This document shows positions 8,197 through 17,347 of a DNA stretch of 64,000 nucleotides, one piece after another. Source of the DNA: Methanobacterium alkalithermotolerans (GTDB lineage: Archaea > Methanobacteriota > Methanobacteria > Methanobacteriales > Methanobacteriaceae). A model generated the notes under the pieces. It had not been told where the DNA came from. It worked only from the letters and a program-made list of their open reading frames with translations, and did no database searches. The stretch spans positions 1,550,001 through 1,614,000 of the forward strand of contig NZ_CP058560.1 of assembly GCF_018141185.1 (NCBI RefSeq), written 5' to 3'. The position numbers and the translations under genes were made by a program. The first letter of the stretch is position 1, and every line of letters starts with the position of its first letter.

Positions 8197-9564
8197 GTGA
8201 ATATTTTTGGCGATATAAATTTAAAGCCATTAAGTACAGCTGCACTGGATTATGATAATCCTTTTGACTTGTTTCAAAAATTATATTTTAACTATCCTGA
8301 TACCTTTTTACTGGAATCAATGGAAAGTGATACCGGCCTTTCCCGGTACTCTTTTCTGGGATTTGACCCGATAATGAATTTAAAGGTCAATGATAATGTT
8401 TTAGAAATAGAAAAAGATGGCACCACTGAGGAAATTTATACTAAAAATCCTTTTGATGAAATAAAATCTATTTTGAATAATACTAACGGAAAAAAAGGGT
8501 TTTGTGGAGGTTTGGTGGGCTATGTTTCGTACCAGGCAGCTAAATATTTCACTCCACTTGACCTGAATAGGGGCAAATACCCTGAATTCGAATTTGGATT
8601 ATTTTTGGATGGAATAATTTTTGATAAGCTCTCCCAAAGATGTCGTTACCTCACCAGGGGGGAATCCCGATTAGAAGAAATCAAGAGTATTATGAAAGAG
8701 GATTATTCTTCTCTTCCTGCCATGTCTTTTTCAGATAAGGGAAAATTTTTCTCTAAAAACCAATACGAAAAAATGGTTTTAGAGGTTAAAAATAGAATAA
8801 AAGATGGTGAAATCTTTCAGGGAGTTCTATCAAATGCTCAAAAATATAAAATAACTGGTAATAAACTGGATTTTTATAATGCCCTTAGAAAAATAAACCC
8901 TTCTCCTTATATGTACCATTTTAAGCTGGGAGAAAAGGAAATAATAGGTTCCAGTCCGGAAATGTTAGTAAGAGTGGAAAACCGACAGGTAGAAACATAT
9001 CCCATTGCGGGGACCCGCCCCCGGGGAAAAAATAAATTAGATGATGAAAAACTGGCTAAGAATCTACTGGATGATGAAAAAGAAAGAGCAGAACACATGA
9101 TGCTGGTAGACCTGGCCCGGAACGATGTAGGGAAAGTTTCAGAATTTGGAAGTGTAAAAATCCCAGAATATATGGCTATTAAAAAATTTTCCCATGTTCA
9201 ACACATTTTGTCCCATGTCAAAGGAAATTTGAGCCCTACTAAGAATGCAGTGGATGCTTTTACATCTATTTTCCCTGCAGGGACGGTATCTGGTGCACCC
9301 AAAATAAGGGCCATGGAAATAATAGAAGAAATGGAAAAAATCCCTCGAGATGCATATGCTGGTGCAATTGGATATTTTTCCTTGAATGGAAATGCAAATT
9401 TTGCCATCACTATACGGTCTTTAATCTGTGATGGTCATCAGGGCAAAATACAATCTGGAGCAGGTATTGTACATGATTCAGTGCCTGAGAAAGAATTTTT
9501 TGAATGTGAAAATAAGGCCAAAGCACTCTTAGATTCTTTAAAAATTTCAGGTGCATTATCATGA
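8197..9564 (+). CDS. trpE: Anthranilate synthase component I
   Basis: TrpE converts chorismate and ammonia (from TrpG) to anthranilate, the first step of tryptophan synthesis. The 455-residue protein has the usual N-terminal domain with the LLESMESDTGLSRYSF region (LLES is the feedback-binding element) and the chorismate-binding domain with IAGTRPRGKN, LVDLARNDVGKV, FPAGTVSGAPKIRAME and IQSGAGIVHDSV. It has no tryptophan residue. The GTG start is unusual: AAGGA overlaps it, while a better spaced AAAGGTG (8174-8180) points to an out-of-frame ATG at 8187. It is the first gene of the trpEGCFBAD operon and overlaps trpG by 4 nt. Confidence 0.96.
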   Translation: MNIFGDINLKPLSTAALDYDNPFDLFQKLYFNYPDTFLLESMESDTGLSRYSFLGFDPIMNLKVNDNVLEIEKDGTTEEIYTKNPFDEIKSILNNTNGKKGFCGGLVGYVSYQAAKYFTPLDLNRGKYPEFEFGLFLDGIIFDKLSQRCRYLTRGESRLEEIKSIMKEDYSSLPAMSFSDKGKFFSKNQYEKMVLEVKNRIKDGEIFQGVLSNAQKYKITGNKLDFYNALRKINPSPYMYHFKLGEKEIIGSSPEMLVRVENRQVETYPIAGTRPRGKNKLDDEKLAKNLLDDEKERAEHMMLVDLARNDVGKVSEFGSVKIPEYMAIKKFSHVQHILSHVKGNLSPTKNAVDAFTSIFPAGTVSGAPKIRAMEIIEEMEKIPRDAYAGAIGYFSLNGNANFAITIRSLICDGHQGKIQSGAGIVHDSVPEKEFFECENKAKALLDSLKISGALS

Positions 9565-10181
9565 TACTAATTATCGACAACTATGACTCGTTTACCTACA
9601 ATCTCTATCAAATGGTGGGCGAAATTGTAAATAATCCCTTAAATAATTTTTCTAAAACTAATTCTAAAATAATGGTCATTAAAAATAATGAAAAGAACCC
9701 TTTTCAGATTCAGGATTTACATAAAAAAGAAGAAATTAACCACATAATTATTTCACCTGGCCCGGGAAATCCAGAAAATAAGAGGGATTTTGGAGAATGT
9801 AAAGCAATAATCAAAAAATTTGGCCCAGAAATACCAATTATGGGGGTCTGCTTAGGACATCAAGGAATATTTTCTACATTCGGAGGAAAAATAATTCACC
9901 AGGAACCGGTGCATGGAAAACAAACTCAGATAAATCATAATAATCAGGGAATCTTTCAGGGATTGAAAAATTATCTCCTGGTGGCACGTTATCATTCACT
10001 AAGCTGTGATCCAGAAACCATACCCGAATGCCTGGAAATAACTGCCAAAACAGATGAAGGAATCATAATGGCCTTAAAACATAATATTCATCCAATTTAT
10101 GGTTTACAATTTCACCCGGAATCTATTGGAACTCCGGAGGGCATGAAATTAATTGAAAATTTTCTTAAGGTGGAATCATGA
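9561..10181 (+). CDS. trpG: Anthranilate synthase component II (glutamine amidotransferase)
   Basis: TrpG hydrolyses glutamine to feed ammonia to TrpE. It is a class I glutamine amidotransferase of 206 residues with the nucleophile motif GVCLGHQGIF, the oxyanion region ISPGPGNP, and the His-Glu of the triad in LQFHPESIGTPEG. The N-terminus LIIDNYDSFTYNLYQ is characteristic. The ATGA overlap with trpE suggests translational coupling. A short basic insertion around residues 28-50 (NPLNNFSKTNSKIMVIKNNE) lengthens the early region. It has no tryptophan residues. Confidence 0.96.
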   Translation: MILIIDNYDSFTYNLYQMVGEIVNNPLNNFSKTNSKIMVIKNNEKNPFQIQDLHKKEEINHIIISPGPGNPENKRDFGECKAIIKKFGPEIPIMGVCLGHQGIFSTFGGKIIHQEPVHGKQTQINHNNQGIFQGLKNYLLVARYHSLSCDPETIPECLEITAKTDEGIIMALKHNIHPIYGLQFHPESIGTPEGMKLIENFLKVES

Positions 10182-11062
10182 ACTCTGATTATTGCAATAC
10201 TGCTAAAGGGAATAAAATAGATTTCAATTTTATCCTACAGACCTGCCAGAAAAACCTGCAAAAAACTAAATTAAAAGTGCCATTATCCGCCATTAAAAGG
10301 CAGATAAAAGATTCACCTGATCCTATTAATTTTAAAAAAGCACTTCAAAAAACGGACCGATTCCCATTAATAGTTGAATATAAACCAGCTTCCCCTTCCC
10401 AGGGGCACATTTCTTCCCGGAGTCTGGAAGATACTATAAAATCCTTTGAGGTAGGGGGAGTTAGTGCTATTTCTATACTAACTGAAGAATCCTTTTTTAA
10501 AGGCAAACTTGATTATATTAAAAAGGCTTCTAGCTTAAGTTCCTTGCCAATTATGAGAAAGGATTTCATTTTAGATGATTATCAAATCTATGAAGCTCGA
10601 GCATATGGAGCCAGTTCAGTACTTTTAATGAGTGATGTTTATCCCCATATTCCTGATGGAATAAAAACTTGCCGGGAAATGGGCATGGAACCCCTGGTAG
10701 AATGTAAAAATTCTATCGATGTTTATAATGCCTTAGATGCAGATGCGAAGATAATAGGAATTAATAACCGGAGCTTTAAAGATTTCTCCATTGATTTTAA
10801 ACGCACCAAATCCCTTTATCCTTTGATACCTCCTGATAAAATCATGGTGTCTGAAAGCGGGGTTAAAAATACAGAGGATGTGGAAGAATTATGCCGATAT
10901 GGTGCAGACGCCCTGCTTATTGGTACCACTATTATGCAATCTTCTAACATAGAGCTTACCATCAAGAAAATGAGATTTGCAGCAGAAAGATCCAGAAAAA
11001 GATTTTTTAAAAGTGGCCCTTTGAAAAGTACCTCAACTAGCGGAGGGTTAAATAGTGATTAA
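10178..11062 (+). CDS. trpC: Indole-3-glycerol phosphate synthase
   Basis: TrpC closes the indole ring, converting CdRP to indole-3-glycerol phosphate. The TIM barrel shows IVEYKPASPSQGHI (the substrate-binding lysine region), SILTEESFFKGKLDYI, MRKDFILDDYQIYEARAYGA, GINNRSFKDFSID and MVSESGVKN. The 294 residues include a C-terminal extension rich in Ser, Lys and Arg after the barrel (about 270-294). It overlaps trpG (ATGA) and trpF by 8 nt. There are no tryptophan residues. Confidence 0.96.
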   Translation: MNSDYCNTAKGNKIDFNFILQTCQKNLQKTKLKVPLSAIKRQIKDSPDPINFKKALQKTDRFPLIVEYKPASPSQGHISSRSLEDTIKSFEVGGVSAISILTEESFFKGKLDYIKKASSLSSLPIMRKDFILDDYQIYEARAYGASSVLLMSDVYPHIPDGIKTCREMGMEPLVECKNSIDVYNALDADAKIIGINNRSFKDFSIDFKRTKSLYPLIPPDKIMVSESGVKNTEDVEELCRYGADALLIGTTIMQSSNIELTIKKMRFAAERSRKRFFKSGPLKSTSTSGGLNSD

Positions 11063-11882
11063 TTCCTCCCCGATTGATATAAATAAACTTAAAAAAGAAT
11101 GCAGCTTATTTAAAGAGGACTTGAATAAAAATTTAACTCTAAAAAAAGGTGATACTAATTTAAAGATTAAAATATGTGGTATAACTTCTAAAGAAGATTT
11201 AAAAGCTGCAGAAAACTACGGATCCGATCTTATAGGTTTCATTCATGTAAAAAGATCAGTCCGATATATTGATATAGAAACAATTAAATCACTTTCCCGC
11301 ATCCTGACAGATAATAATAAAGGAGTGCTGGTTTTAGAACCAGATAATGTGGAAGAAGCTTTAAATGATATACTAAATTCTAATTTGAGAAATATTCAGC
11401 TGCACTCCCTTTTGCCAGGGGAGATAAATGAACTTATTCAAAGTCTATTTGCTGATGAATATGAGAAGGAATACCACATCGTTCGGGCAATAGGCATATC
11501 TCAAGACGGATTATCACTGGAAAAAATTAAAGAAATAAGGTCATTTGCTGAATTATGTCAGGGAATTTTATTTGATTACCAGCACCAGGGAAAAACAGGT
11601 GGCACTGGTAGGGAAGTTTCTTTAAAAACAGCTATTAAAGCAGCAAAAATTTCAAGATCTTTTAATCCCCACCTGGAAATATATCTGGCGGGAGGATTAA
11701 CTGCATCACGTATTAAAAAAGAGGGGCTATTAATTAAAGAATCATTTGACTTTGTTGATTTTAATTCCGGTCTGGAGGATTTTCCTGGCAAAAAAAACCA
11801 CATTAAAATTAAAAATGCCATAGAAACGGTAAAAAAAGATAAAATATTCATGAATTTTATTAAAGGTGATTTAATTGATTGA
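11055..11882 (+). CDS. trpF: Phosphoribosylanthranilate isomerase, N-terminally extended
   Basis: TrpF isomerises PRA to CdRP. The catalytic Cys is in KIKICGITSKEDL, and the C-terminal phosphate-binding portion has IYLAGGLTASRI and VDFNSGLEDFPGKKNHIKI. At 275 residues it is longer than the usual 200-230. About 35 residues precede the KICGIT strand; they are lysine-rich and lack obvious similarity. The start is a GTG at 11055 within the trpC 3' end; a later start is possible, but no better ribosome binding site was seen. The order trpC-trpF with separate genes differs from the enteric fused enzyme. There are no tryptophan residues. Confidence 0.94.
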   Translation: MINSSPIDINKLKKECSLFKEDLNKNLTLKKGDTNLKIKICGITSKEDLKAAENYGSDLIGFIHVKRSVRYIDIETIKSLSRILTDNNKGVLVLEPDNVEEALNDILNSNLRNIQLHSLLPGEINELIQSLFADEYEKEYHIVRAIGISQDGLSLEKIKEIRSFAELCQGILFDYQHQGKTGGTGREVSLKTAIKAAKISRSFNPHLEIYLAGGLTASRIKKEGLLIKESFDFVDFNSGLEDFPGKKNHIKIKNAIETVKKDKIFMNFIKGDLID

Positions 11883-13056
11883 AAGTGGAAAATTTGGTAA
11901 ATATGGCGGTATTTTCGCCCCTGAACTTCTTATCCCTGCTTTGGAAGAATTAGAAAGTGCTTTCTTAAAATATAGGAATAATAAAAAATTCAATCAGGAA
12001 TTAGAATTTTATTTAAAAGAATTTGCAGGCCGACCCACCAATCTATATCTTGCTAAAAACCTGTCTGAGAAACTGGGATGCAGGATATATTTAAAAAGAG
12101 AGGACATGCTACATACCGGAGCCCATAAAATAAACAATACTCTGGGGCAGGGATTGCTGGCTAAATATATGGGTAAAAAACGTTTAATTGCAGAAACTGG
12201 AGCGGGACAACATGGAATTGCCACGGCTGCTGTAGGTTCTCTTTTTGGAATGCCTACTGATGTTTATATGGGCATGGAAGATGTTGAAAGGCAGAGATTA
12301 AATGTATTCCGGATGGAAATATCTGGGGCAAAAGTAATTCCGGTTGAAACGGGATCTAAAACCTTAAAAGATGCTATAAATCAATCTATGAGAGATTGGA
12401 TGACAAATGTGCAGGATACACATTATTTAATAGGATCTACCATGGGTTTCCATCCTTACCCCACCATGGTAAAACATTTCCAGAGAGTAATCGGACAAGA
12501 AACTAAAAATCAGATTTTAGAAAAAGAAAAAAAACTTCCCGACGCGATAATAGCCTGTGTGGGAGGAGGAAGCAATGCCATAGGTATTTTTTCAGAATTT
12601 ATTCCAGACTCGGAAGTGGAATTGATTGGTGTGGAAGGAGGAGGGCACGGGATTGAGAGTGGAAATCATGGTGCAACCCTTTGTGCAGGTAGTGAAGGTG
12701 TTCTTCATGGATCACTATCCTATGTACTTCAAGATAAAGATGGACAAATTTGTGAAGCGCATTCTGTTTCAGCTGGTTTAGATTATCCTGGAGTAGGCCC
12801 GGAACATGCTTACCTGCATACCCGGCGCCGGGCAAGATATGTTAATGTAACGGACTCCGAAGCACTCCGTGGATTTCAACTACTATCCCGCTATGAGGGG
12901 ATAATGCCTGCCCTGGAGAGTGCACATGCCATTGCCTATATGGAAAAATATGCCCAGAAACCTGAAAATAAAGGGAAAACTATAGTGGTCAATCTTTCTG
13001 GAAGAGGGGATAAGGATATGTTTCTTGCAGCAAGCATTTTAGGGGTGGAAGTATGA
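11875..13056 (+). CDS. trpB: Tryptophan synthase beta chain
   Basis: TrpB condenses indole with L-serine on PLP to make tryptophan. The 393-residue sequence is a classical TrpB1-type chain, with PLP lysine in REDMLHTGAHKINNTLGQ, ETGAGQHGIATAA (catalytic Glu), the PLP phosphate-binding GGGSNAIG and EPxHxY-like VGPEHAYLHTRRRA. The start codon is TTG, overlapping trpF by 8 nt. The chain has a single tryptophan, at residue 175 (RDWMTN), the same position reported as the only Trp codon of the M. thermautotrophicus trp operon. It overlaps trpA by 4 nt. Confidence 0.97.
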   Translation: MIESGKFGKYGGIFAPELLIPALEELESAFLKYRNNKKFNQELEFYLKEFAGRPTNLYLAKNLSEKLGCRIYLKREDMLHTGAHKINNTLGQGLLAKYMGKKRLIAETGAGQHGIATAAVGSLFGMPTDVYMGMEDVERQRLNVFRMEISGAKVIPVETGSKTLKDAINQSMRDWMTNVQDTHYLIGSTMGFHPYPTMVKHFQRVIGQETKNQILEKEKKLPDAIIACVGGGSNAIGIFSEFIPDSEVELIGVEGGGHGIESGNHGATLCAGSEGVLHGSLSYVLQDKDGQICEAHSVSAGLDYPGVGPEHAYLHTRRRARYVNVTDSEALRGFQLLSRYEGIMPALESAHAIAYMEKYAQKPENKGKTIVVNLSGRGDKDMFLAASILGVEV

Positions 13057-13916
13057 ATCTTAAAAAAGAAAAACAGCCTCCTGAAGAAATTAACTCCTCT
13101 GAAAAACTAGAAACTTATGATGAAATGTTCAAACGCTTAAAAAAGAACAAAAAAGGAGCATTTGTACCTTTTATTGTTGCAGGAGATCCTGACTTTGAAA
13201 CATCTCTTGATATAGTGAAAACACTCCTGGAAAGTGGTGCAGATGCCCTGGAAATTGGATTTGCATTTAGTGATCCGGTAGCGGATGGTCCCACCATTCA
13301 AGAATCAGATTTAAGAGCATTAGCTTCGGGTATGAATACTCAAAAATCCTTTGAATTTATTAAAAGAATCAGGGAATTTACTTCTATCCCTATTGGGCTT
13401 TTGGTATATTATAATCTAATTTATAAAAAAGGAGTTGATGAATTTTATAAGGAAGCCAAAAAATGTGGAGTAACCAGCATATTATCTGCGGACTTACCTC
13501 CCGAAGAAGCTGAAGAAGCACTCCAGGCAGCAAAAAAATACAATATTAATCAGATATTTTTGGTAGCCCCCACCACACAAAAAAATCGTCTGGATAAAAT
13601 TTGCCAGATAGCTTCAGGATTTATTTATCTGGTTTCAGTAATGGGAGTCACCGGGGCCAGAAAAAAAGTCCAAAACAGTACAGTTGAGTTAATTAAAAGA
13701 ATAAGAAATAGTAGTGATTTACCGGTAATGGTGGGATTTGGTATTTCTAAACCATCCCATGTAAAAGATGTAATCCAGGCAGGTGCACAAGGAGCCATTG
13801 TAGGCAGTGCTATTATTGAAATTATTTCAAAAAATCTGGATAAACCGGGAGTAATGCTACCAGAAATAAAAAAAGACATCAGCAAAATGAATGAAGCTAC
13901 TCAGGGAAGTGACTGA
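13053..13916 (+). CDS. trpA: Tryptophan synthase alpha chain
   Basis: TrpA cleaves indole-3-glycerol phosphate and channels indole to TrpB. The TIM barrel (287 residues) contains FVPFIVAGDPDFETS, LEIGFAFSDPVADGPTIQ with the catalytic Asp, FLVAPTT, YLVSVMGVTGAR and VGFGISKPSHV. The catalytic Glu is in ALEIGFAF. An N-terminal tail of about 30 charged residues precedes the MFKRLKK helix. It overlaps trpB (ATGA) and trpD. There are no tryptophan residues. Confidence 0.96.
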   Translation: MNLKKEKQPPEEINSSEKLETYDEMFKRLKKNKKGAFVPFIVAGDPDFETSLDIVKTLLESGADALEIGFAFSDPVADGPTIQESDLRALASGMNTQKSFEFIKRIREFTSIPIGLLVYYNLIYKKGVDEFYKEAKKCGVTSILSADLPPEEAEEALQAAKKYNINQIFLVAPTTQKNRLDKICQIASGFIYLVSVMGVTGARKKVQNSTVELIKRIRNSSDLPVMVGFGISKPSHVKDVIQAGAQGAIVGSAIIEIISKNLDKPGVMLPEIKKDISKMNEATQGSD

Positions 13917-14958
13917 TTTGCAAAAGTTCATTCGAAAATTAGCTTCTGGAAATGATCTTACAAAAAAAGAAGCTTTCATGTGCATGGAAGCCATGATTTC
14001 TGGTGAGGCCACCCCCATTCAAATGGCGTCTATTTTGTCTTTACTTACTCTTAAAGGAGAAAAAGAGGATGAAATAACTGGTTTTGCTAAATCTATGCGA
14101 AGAGCATGCAAATCTGTCAACTTTTCTCATTTAAAAGTGGTGGACACCTGTGGGACGGGAGGAGACAAATTTAAAACATTCAATGTCAGTACTGCTGCGG
14201 CTATTATTGCTGCAGCTGCCGGTGTTCCTGTAGCCAAACATGGTAATCGTGCTGTTACCAGTTCCTGTGGTGGAGCAGATATACTGGAAGCAGCAGGTAT
14301 TAAAATTGAGTTATCTTCTAAGGAAGTTTTAGAATCTATGGAAAAGCTGGGGATAGGCTTCATGTTCGCCCCTAATTTTCATCCTGCCACCTGGAATGTA
14401 ATGCCGGTAAGAAACGAATTGGGTATACGAACTGTTTTTAATTTGTTGGGACCTCTTACTTCTCCTGCTAAGGCTCCCATACAACTTATAGGTGTCTTTG
14501 ATCCCTATTATGTGGATTTAATAGCCCGGGTATTAAATAATATGGGAATTGAAAAAGCCATGGTGGTACATGGCTATGATTCCAATGGAAATCCGGCTAT
14601 GGATGAAATATCCAATATTGGCCCTACTCTGGTGGCTCTGGTGGAAAATGGTGAGATATCTATTCAAAAATTAAATCCAGAAGACTTTGGGGTGGAAAAA
14701 TCACAACCAGAATTAATAAAATCTCCTGAAACCATTGAAGATAATTTAAATATATTTTTATCAGTTCTTGCTGGTGAAGAGGATTCTCTTAAGAAAAAAG
14801 CCAGGCTAGAACTAGTTTTGGCTAATGCAGGGGCTATAATATTTTTAGCAGGCAAGTCTAACTCTCTGGAGGAAGGTACAAAAATAGCCAGAAAGACGGT
14901 AATTTCAAAAAAAGCCATGAAAAAATTGGAAGAATTCCGGCAGATATTTGCCAAATAA
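13891..14958 (+). CDS. trpD: Anthranilate phosphoribosyltransferase
   Basis: TrpD transfers ribose phosphate from PRPP to anthranilate. Motifs include VDTCGTGGDKFKTFNVSTAAA (PRPP loop), AKHGNRAVTSSCGGADILEA and NELGIRTVFNLLGPLTSPA. The 355-residue frame begins at an ATG overlapping trpA by 26 nt; a TTG at 13918 just after the trpA stop, with CAGGGA about 11 nt upstream, would give a length of about 346 residues and is a plausible alternative. There is one tryptophan (ATWNVMP). This is the last gene of the operon, followed by T-rich DNA at 14996-15007 and then tRNA-Ile on the other strand. Confidence 0.95.
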   Translation: MKLLREVTDLQKFIRKLASGNDLTKKEAFMCMEAMISGEATPIQMASILSLLTLKGEKEDEITGFAKSMRRACKSVNFSHLKVVDTCGTGGDKFKTFNVSTAAAIIAAAAGVPVAKHGNRAVTSSCGGADILEAAGIKIELSSKEVLESMEKLGIGFMFAPNFHPATWNVMPVRNELGIRTVFNLLGPLTSPAKAPIQLIGVFDPYYVDLIARVLNNMGIEKAMVVHGYDSNGNPAMDEISNIGPTLVALVENGEISIQKLNPEDFGVEKSQPELIKSPETIEDNLNIFLSVLAGEEDSLKKKARLELVLANAGAIIFLAGKSNSLEEGTKIARKTVISKKAMKKLEEFRQIFAK

Positions 14959-14995
14959 AGATAATTTTATTATTCAGGGTAAAATTTACTTGATA

Positions 14996-15007
14996 AATTT
15001 TTTTTAA
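14996..15007 (+). terminator. Oligo-T terminator after the trp operon
   Basis: A T-rich run follows trpD within 50 nt in the otherwise empty gap before the tRNA, consistent with archaeal oligo-T termination. Confidence 0.4.
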
Positions 15008-15043
15008 TAATTTTTAATACCATATTTAAAAAATAAGAAAAAG

Positions 15044-15116
<73 letters not shown>

Positions 15117-15337
15117 CACATATATGGCCAAATTAATGTTTAATAAAACCTTATCTAAATTTAACCTGATTATTTCAGAATAAAAAGGGGTAATTCCAAC
15201 TTTTAGTTTTTCTCATATATATCCTTTACGATTATTTATAATATTTTCAAGGAACCGGAGAATAATTCTAAAAAAAATGAGATAACCATCAATCCAGTTA
15301 TAAAATAACATATTTTCTAGAATTCAAATTAAAGATA

Positions 15338-15880
15338 TCAGGATAATAAATCTATCAGATCTTTTTTTGATGTTTCAAAGTCATTATTTTCTAAGTGATA
15401 AACTAAACTTCCGGAAAAGACAGAACAGATAACCATGCTCATCTTAAGCATCTTTTGATGGGCGATTAAACTTTTAAAATCATCTTTAATTCTTTCTTTG
15501 GATTTATCATCTTGCCGGCGATTTAATATCTTTTCTGGAGATGAGTCCAGTATTACAATAAGGTCCGGTGAAATGATTTCCAGAGGCATAGAAATTATAT
15601 AACCCTCTGGAGATTGATCCAGGCCATGCAAATCTACCAGGATATTTTGGTGCTTACTAATTTCATTAGCTGCAGCTTTCCAGATATGGTACTGCACATC
15701 CAGATCCTGGGCAAACATTTCTTTTTGGCTGTGGGCTATATTTTTTGCCCGGGCAATTTCAAGCATTATTTCTCCATAATTTAAATGCTCACATCCTATT
15801 TCCCGGGCAGCAACATGGCACAGGGATGTTTTTCCAACACCTGGAACACCGACAACAGCGGCCATGTTCCAGGATAGCAT
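15338..15880 (-). CDS. Archaeal-type adenylate kinase (AdkA-like P-loop kinase)
   Basis: The protein is a 180-residue P-loop NMP kinase. The Walker A is GVPGVGKTSL, followed by NYGEIMLEIA, a segment LVDLHGLDQSPEGY typical of the archaeal adenylate kinase family, ILDSSPEKILNRRQDD (LID/arginine region) and a C-terminal coiled region. It would interconvert AMP, ADP and ATP in the cytoplasm. The frame opens at a GTG at 15889, but the ATG at 15880 has AGGTG six nt upstream and is the better start. It follows the MIP18-type gene by only 9 nt, so they are probably co-transcribed. Another NMP kinase function is not excluded. Confidence 0.8.
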   Translation of the reverse strand: MLSWNMAAVVGVPGVGKTSLCHVAAREIGCEHLNYGEIMLEIARAKNIAHSQKEMFAQDLDVQYHIWKAAANEISKHQNILVDLHGLDQSPEGYIISMPLEIISPDLIVILDSSPEKILNRRQDDKSKERIKDDFKSLIAHQKMLKMSMVICSVFSGSLVYHLENNDFETSKKDLIDLLS

Positions 15881-15889
15881 TAAATGCAC

Positions 15890-16183
15890 CTATTTATTAA
15901 CCATTTCTGTTATGGCATCGGCCATCATATGTCCGGCAACAGTAACTTCGGCTTTATCAATGCCTTCTACTTTTTCAGACATGTTCCGGGCATCCATAGC
16001 CATACGAGCTGCGCTCATGCAACCCGGATTGGTTGGCCTGATAACAATTTTAGCAATAGTTTGATCTTTTTTGTCGATATCTATGCTTTCAACTAGCCCC
16101 ATTTCCACGATACTTATTCCCATGTGGGGGTCTGCTACCTTGGTTAAAGCTTCCTTGACTTTTTCAACTAGTTCTTCTGACAT
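15890..16183 (-). CDS. MIP18/PaaD-type Fe-S cluster assembly factor (DUF59)
   Basis: This 97-residue protein matches the FeS_assembly_P (DUF59) family: VADPHMGISIVEMGLVESI at the N-terminus and IRPTNPGCMSAARMAMDA containing the conserved cysteine. The family handles iron or Fe-S clusters for delivery to target proteins. It is upstream of the adenylate kinase gene in a short leftward pair. Confidence 0.85.
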   Translation of the reverse strand: MSEELVEKVKEALTKVADPHMGISIVEMGLVESIDIDKKDQTIAKIVIRPTNPGCMSAARMAMDARNMSEKVEGIDKAEVTVAGHMMADAITEMVNK

Positions 16184-16343
16184 AATTAATTACCTCGAAA
16201 TTGTAATTATGGGCCGGTATAATTTAGCCCATTTGATGGATTATACCACCTGAATTAAAAATTTAACAATATTTTTTTTCAATGTCTATTAGTTAAGTGA
16301 TTGAATATTGTCTGTATTGGTCTATTTAAAGTTTTGCAAAGTA

Positions 16344-17252
16344 TTATTTGATCCGATGCCGAATACGGACAGCCACTCCTTTAGAAGCCCTTACCATTTC
16401 TTCACCACTTAAAATTGATTTTCCAACTCCCACCAGTTCACCATTTCTAACAATAACTACTTCATCCCGTGGAATTATATTTTTATCTGCATTTATTACT
16501 CCCGGGGCAAAAAGAGTGTTTGTTTTAAGTTCAAAATCTACTTCAACACATTTTATGCCTTTTTCTGCTAGAAGCTGACCTCCAGCCAGGTTAAGAGAGA
16601 ACAATCCATTATCCATTAGTAAAGTGGCCAGCTGCTCATTATTGTAGAATATTCTTTTATTAAAACGCCCCCGGGCATGGACATCATCAGGTATAAGTGC
16701 ATCACCACCTTCTCCAAATTGATAAAGGGCAATGGATTTAAATCCTTCTATTAATTTTTCGCGAGGTTTTATTCTTTTAAAATGTTTAACTTCATTTTTT
16801 AGATTACCCATAGATGAAGGAGAAAGGGGTCTTCCATCTTCACAGGTGTAAATAACATCTTCCAGATATTCTTCACATACTTCCTGGTAACCCCCGGCTA
16901 CATGGGCTATCACTTTTTTTTCCTGAACATATTCTTTCAATAATTTTCCAACCACATTTATTTCCTCAAAAGACCAATCTCCTGTAGTTGTTACATCATA
17001 AGACTGTATGGGGAAGGTGTTCTCCATTTCTCGAGGACATATGCCAAAGGGGGAGGTTAAAATAACTTCCTGTATTCGGCGAGAGGCCTGCATGAATATT
17101 TGATGGGATTTTGAACGGGAATAGGGCTTTCTCATACTGCAGGGAAGGATTACTAGAGCATCACCAAGTGGCTTAAGCAACTTCATTCGTTGTCTCCACC
17201 TTACTGCTTCTGGCCGATATAGGGACTCTTCACTGGAACATAAAACTTTCAT
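16344..17252 (-). CDS. ArcS-like archaeosine synthase core with C-terminal PUA domain (short form)
   Basis: The protein has the motif LPCSMRKPYSRSKSHQIF, matching the PC-X3-KPY-X2-S-X2-H signature of archaeosine synthase ArcS, which converts preQ0 at position 15 of tRNA toward archaeosine. A C-terminal PUA RNA-binding domain (about 230-302, with DEVVIVRNGELVGVGKSILSG) is present. At 302 residues it lacks the N-terminal TGT-like half of full-length ArcS, so that half is either encoded elsewhere or absent. The frame opens at an ATG at 17264, but GAGGAG overlaps it and lies 4 nt before the ATG at 17252, which is chosen. Confidence 0.78.
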   Translation of the reverse strand: MKVLCSSEESLYRPEAVRWRQRMKLLKPLGDALVILPCSMRKPYSRSKSHQIFMQASRRIQEVILTSPFGICPREMENTFPIQSYDVTTTGDWSFEEINVVGKLLKEYVQEKKVIAHVAGGYQEVCEEYLEDVIYTCEDGRPLSPSSMGNLKNEVKHFKRIKPREKLIEGFKSIALYQFGEGGDALIPDDVHARGRFNKRIFYNNEQLATLLMDNGLFSLNLAGGQLLAEKGIKCVEVDFELKTNTLFAPGVINADKNIIPRDEVVIVRNGELVGVGKSILSGEEMVRASKGVAVRIRHRIK

Positions 17253-17347
17253 GATACTCCTCATTTAATAATTATTTTAGAATTTAACAATCAGAATATT
17301 CTAGACCATTATAGATAATTAATGTATCTAAATTTTCAGTTATTTAA

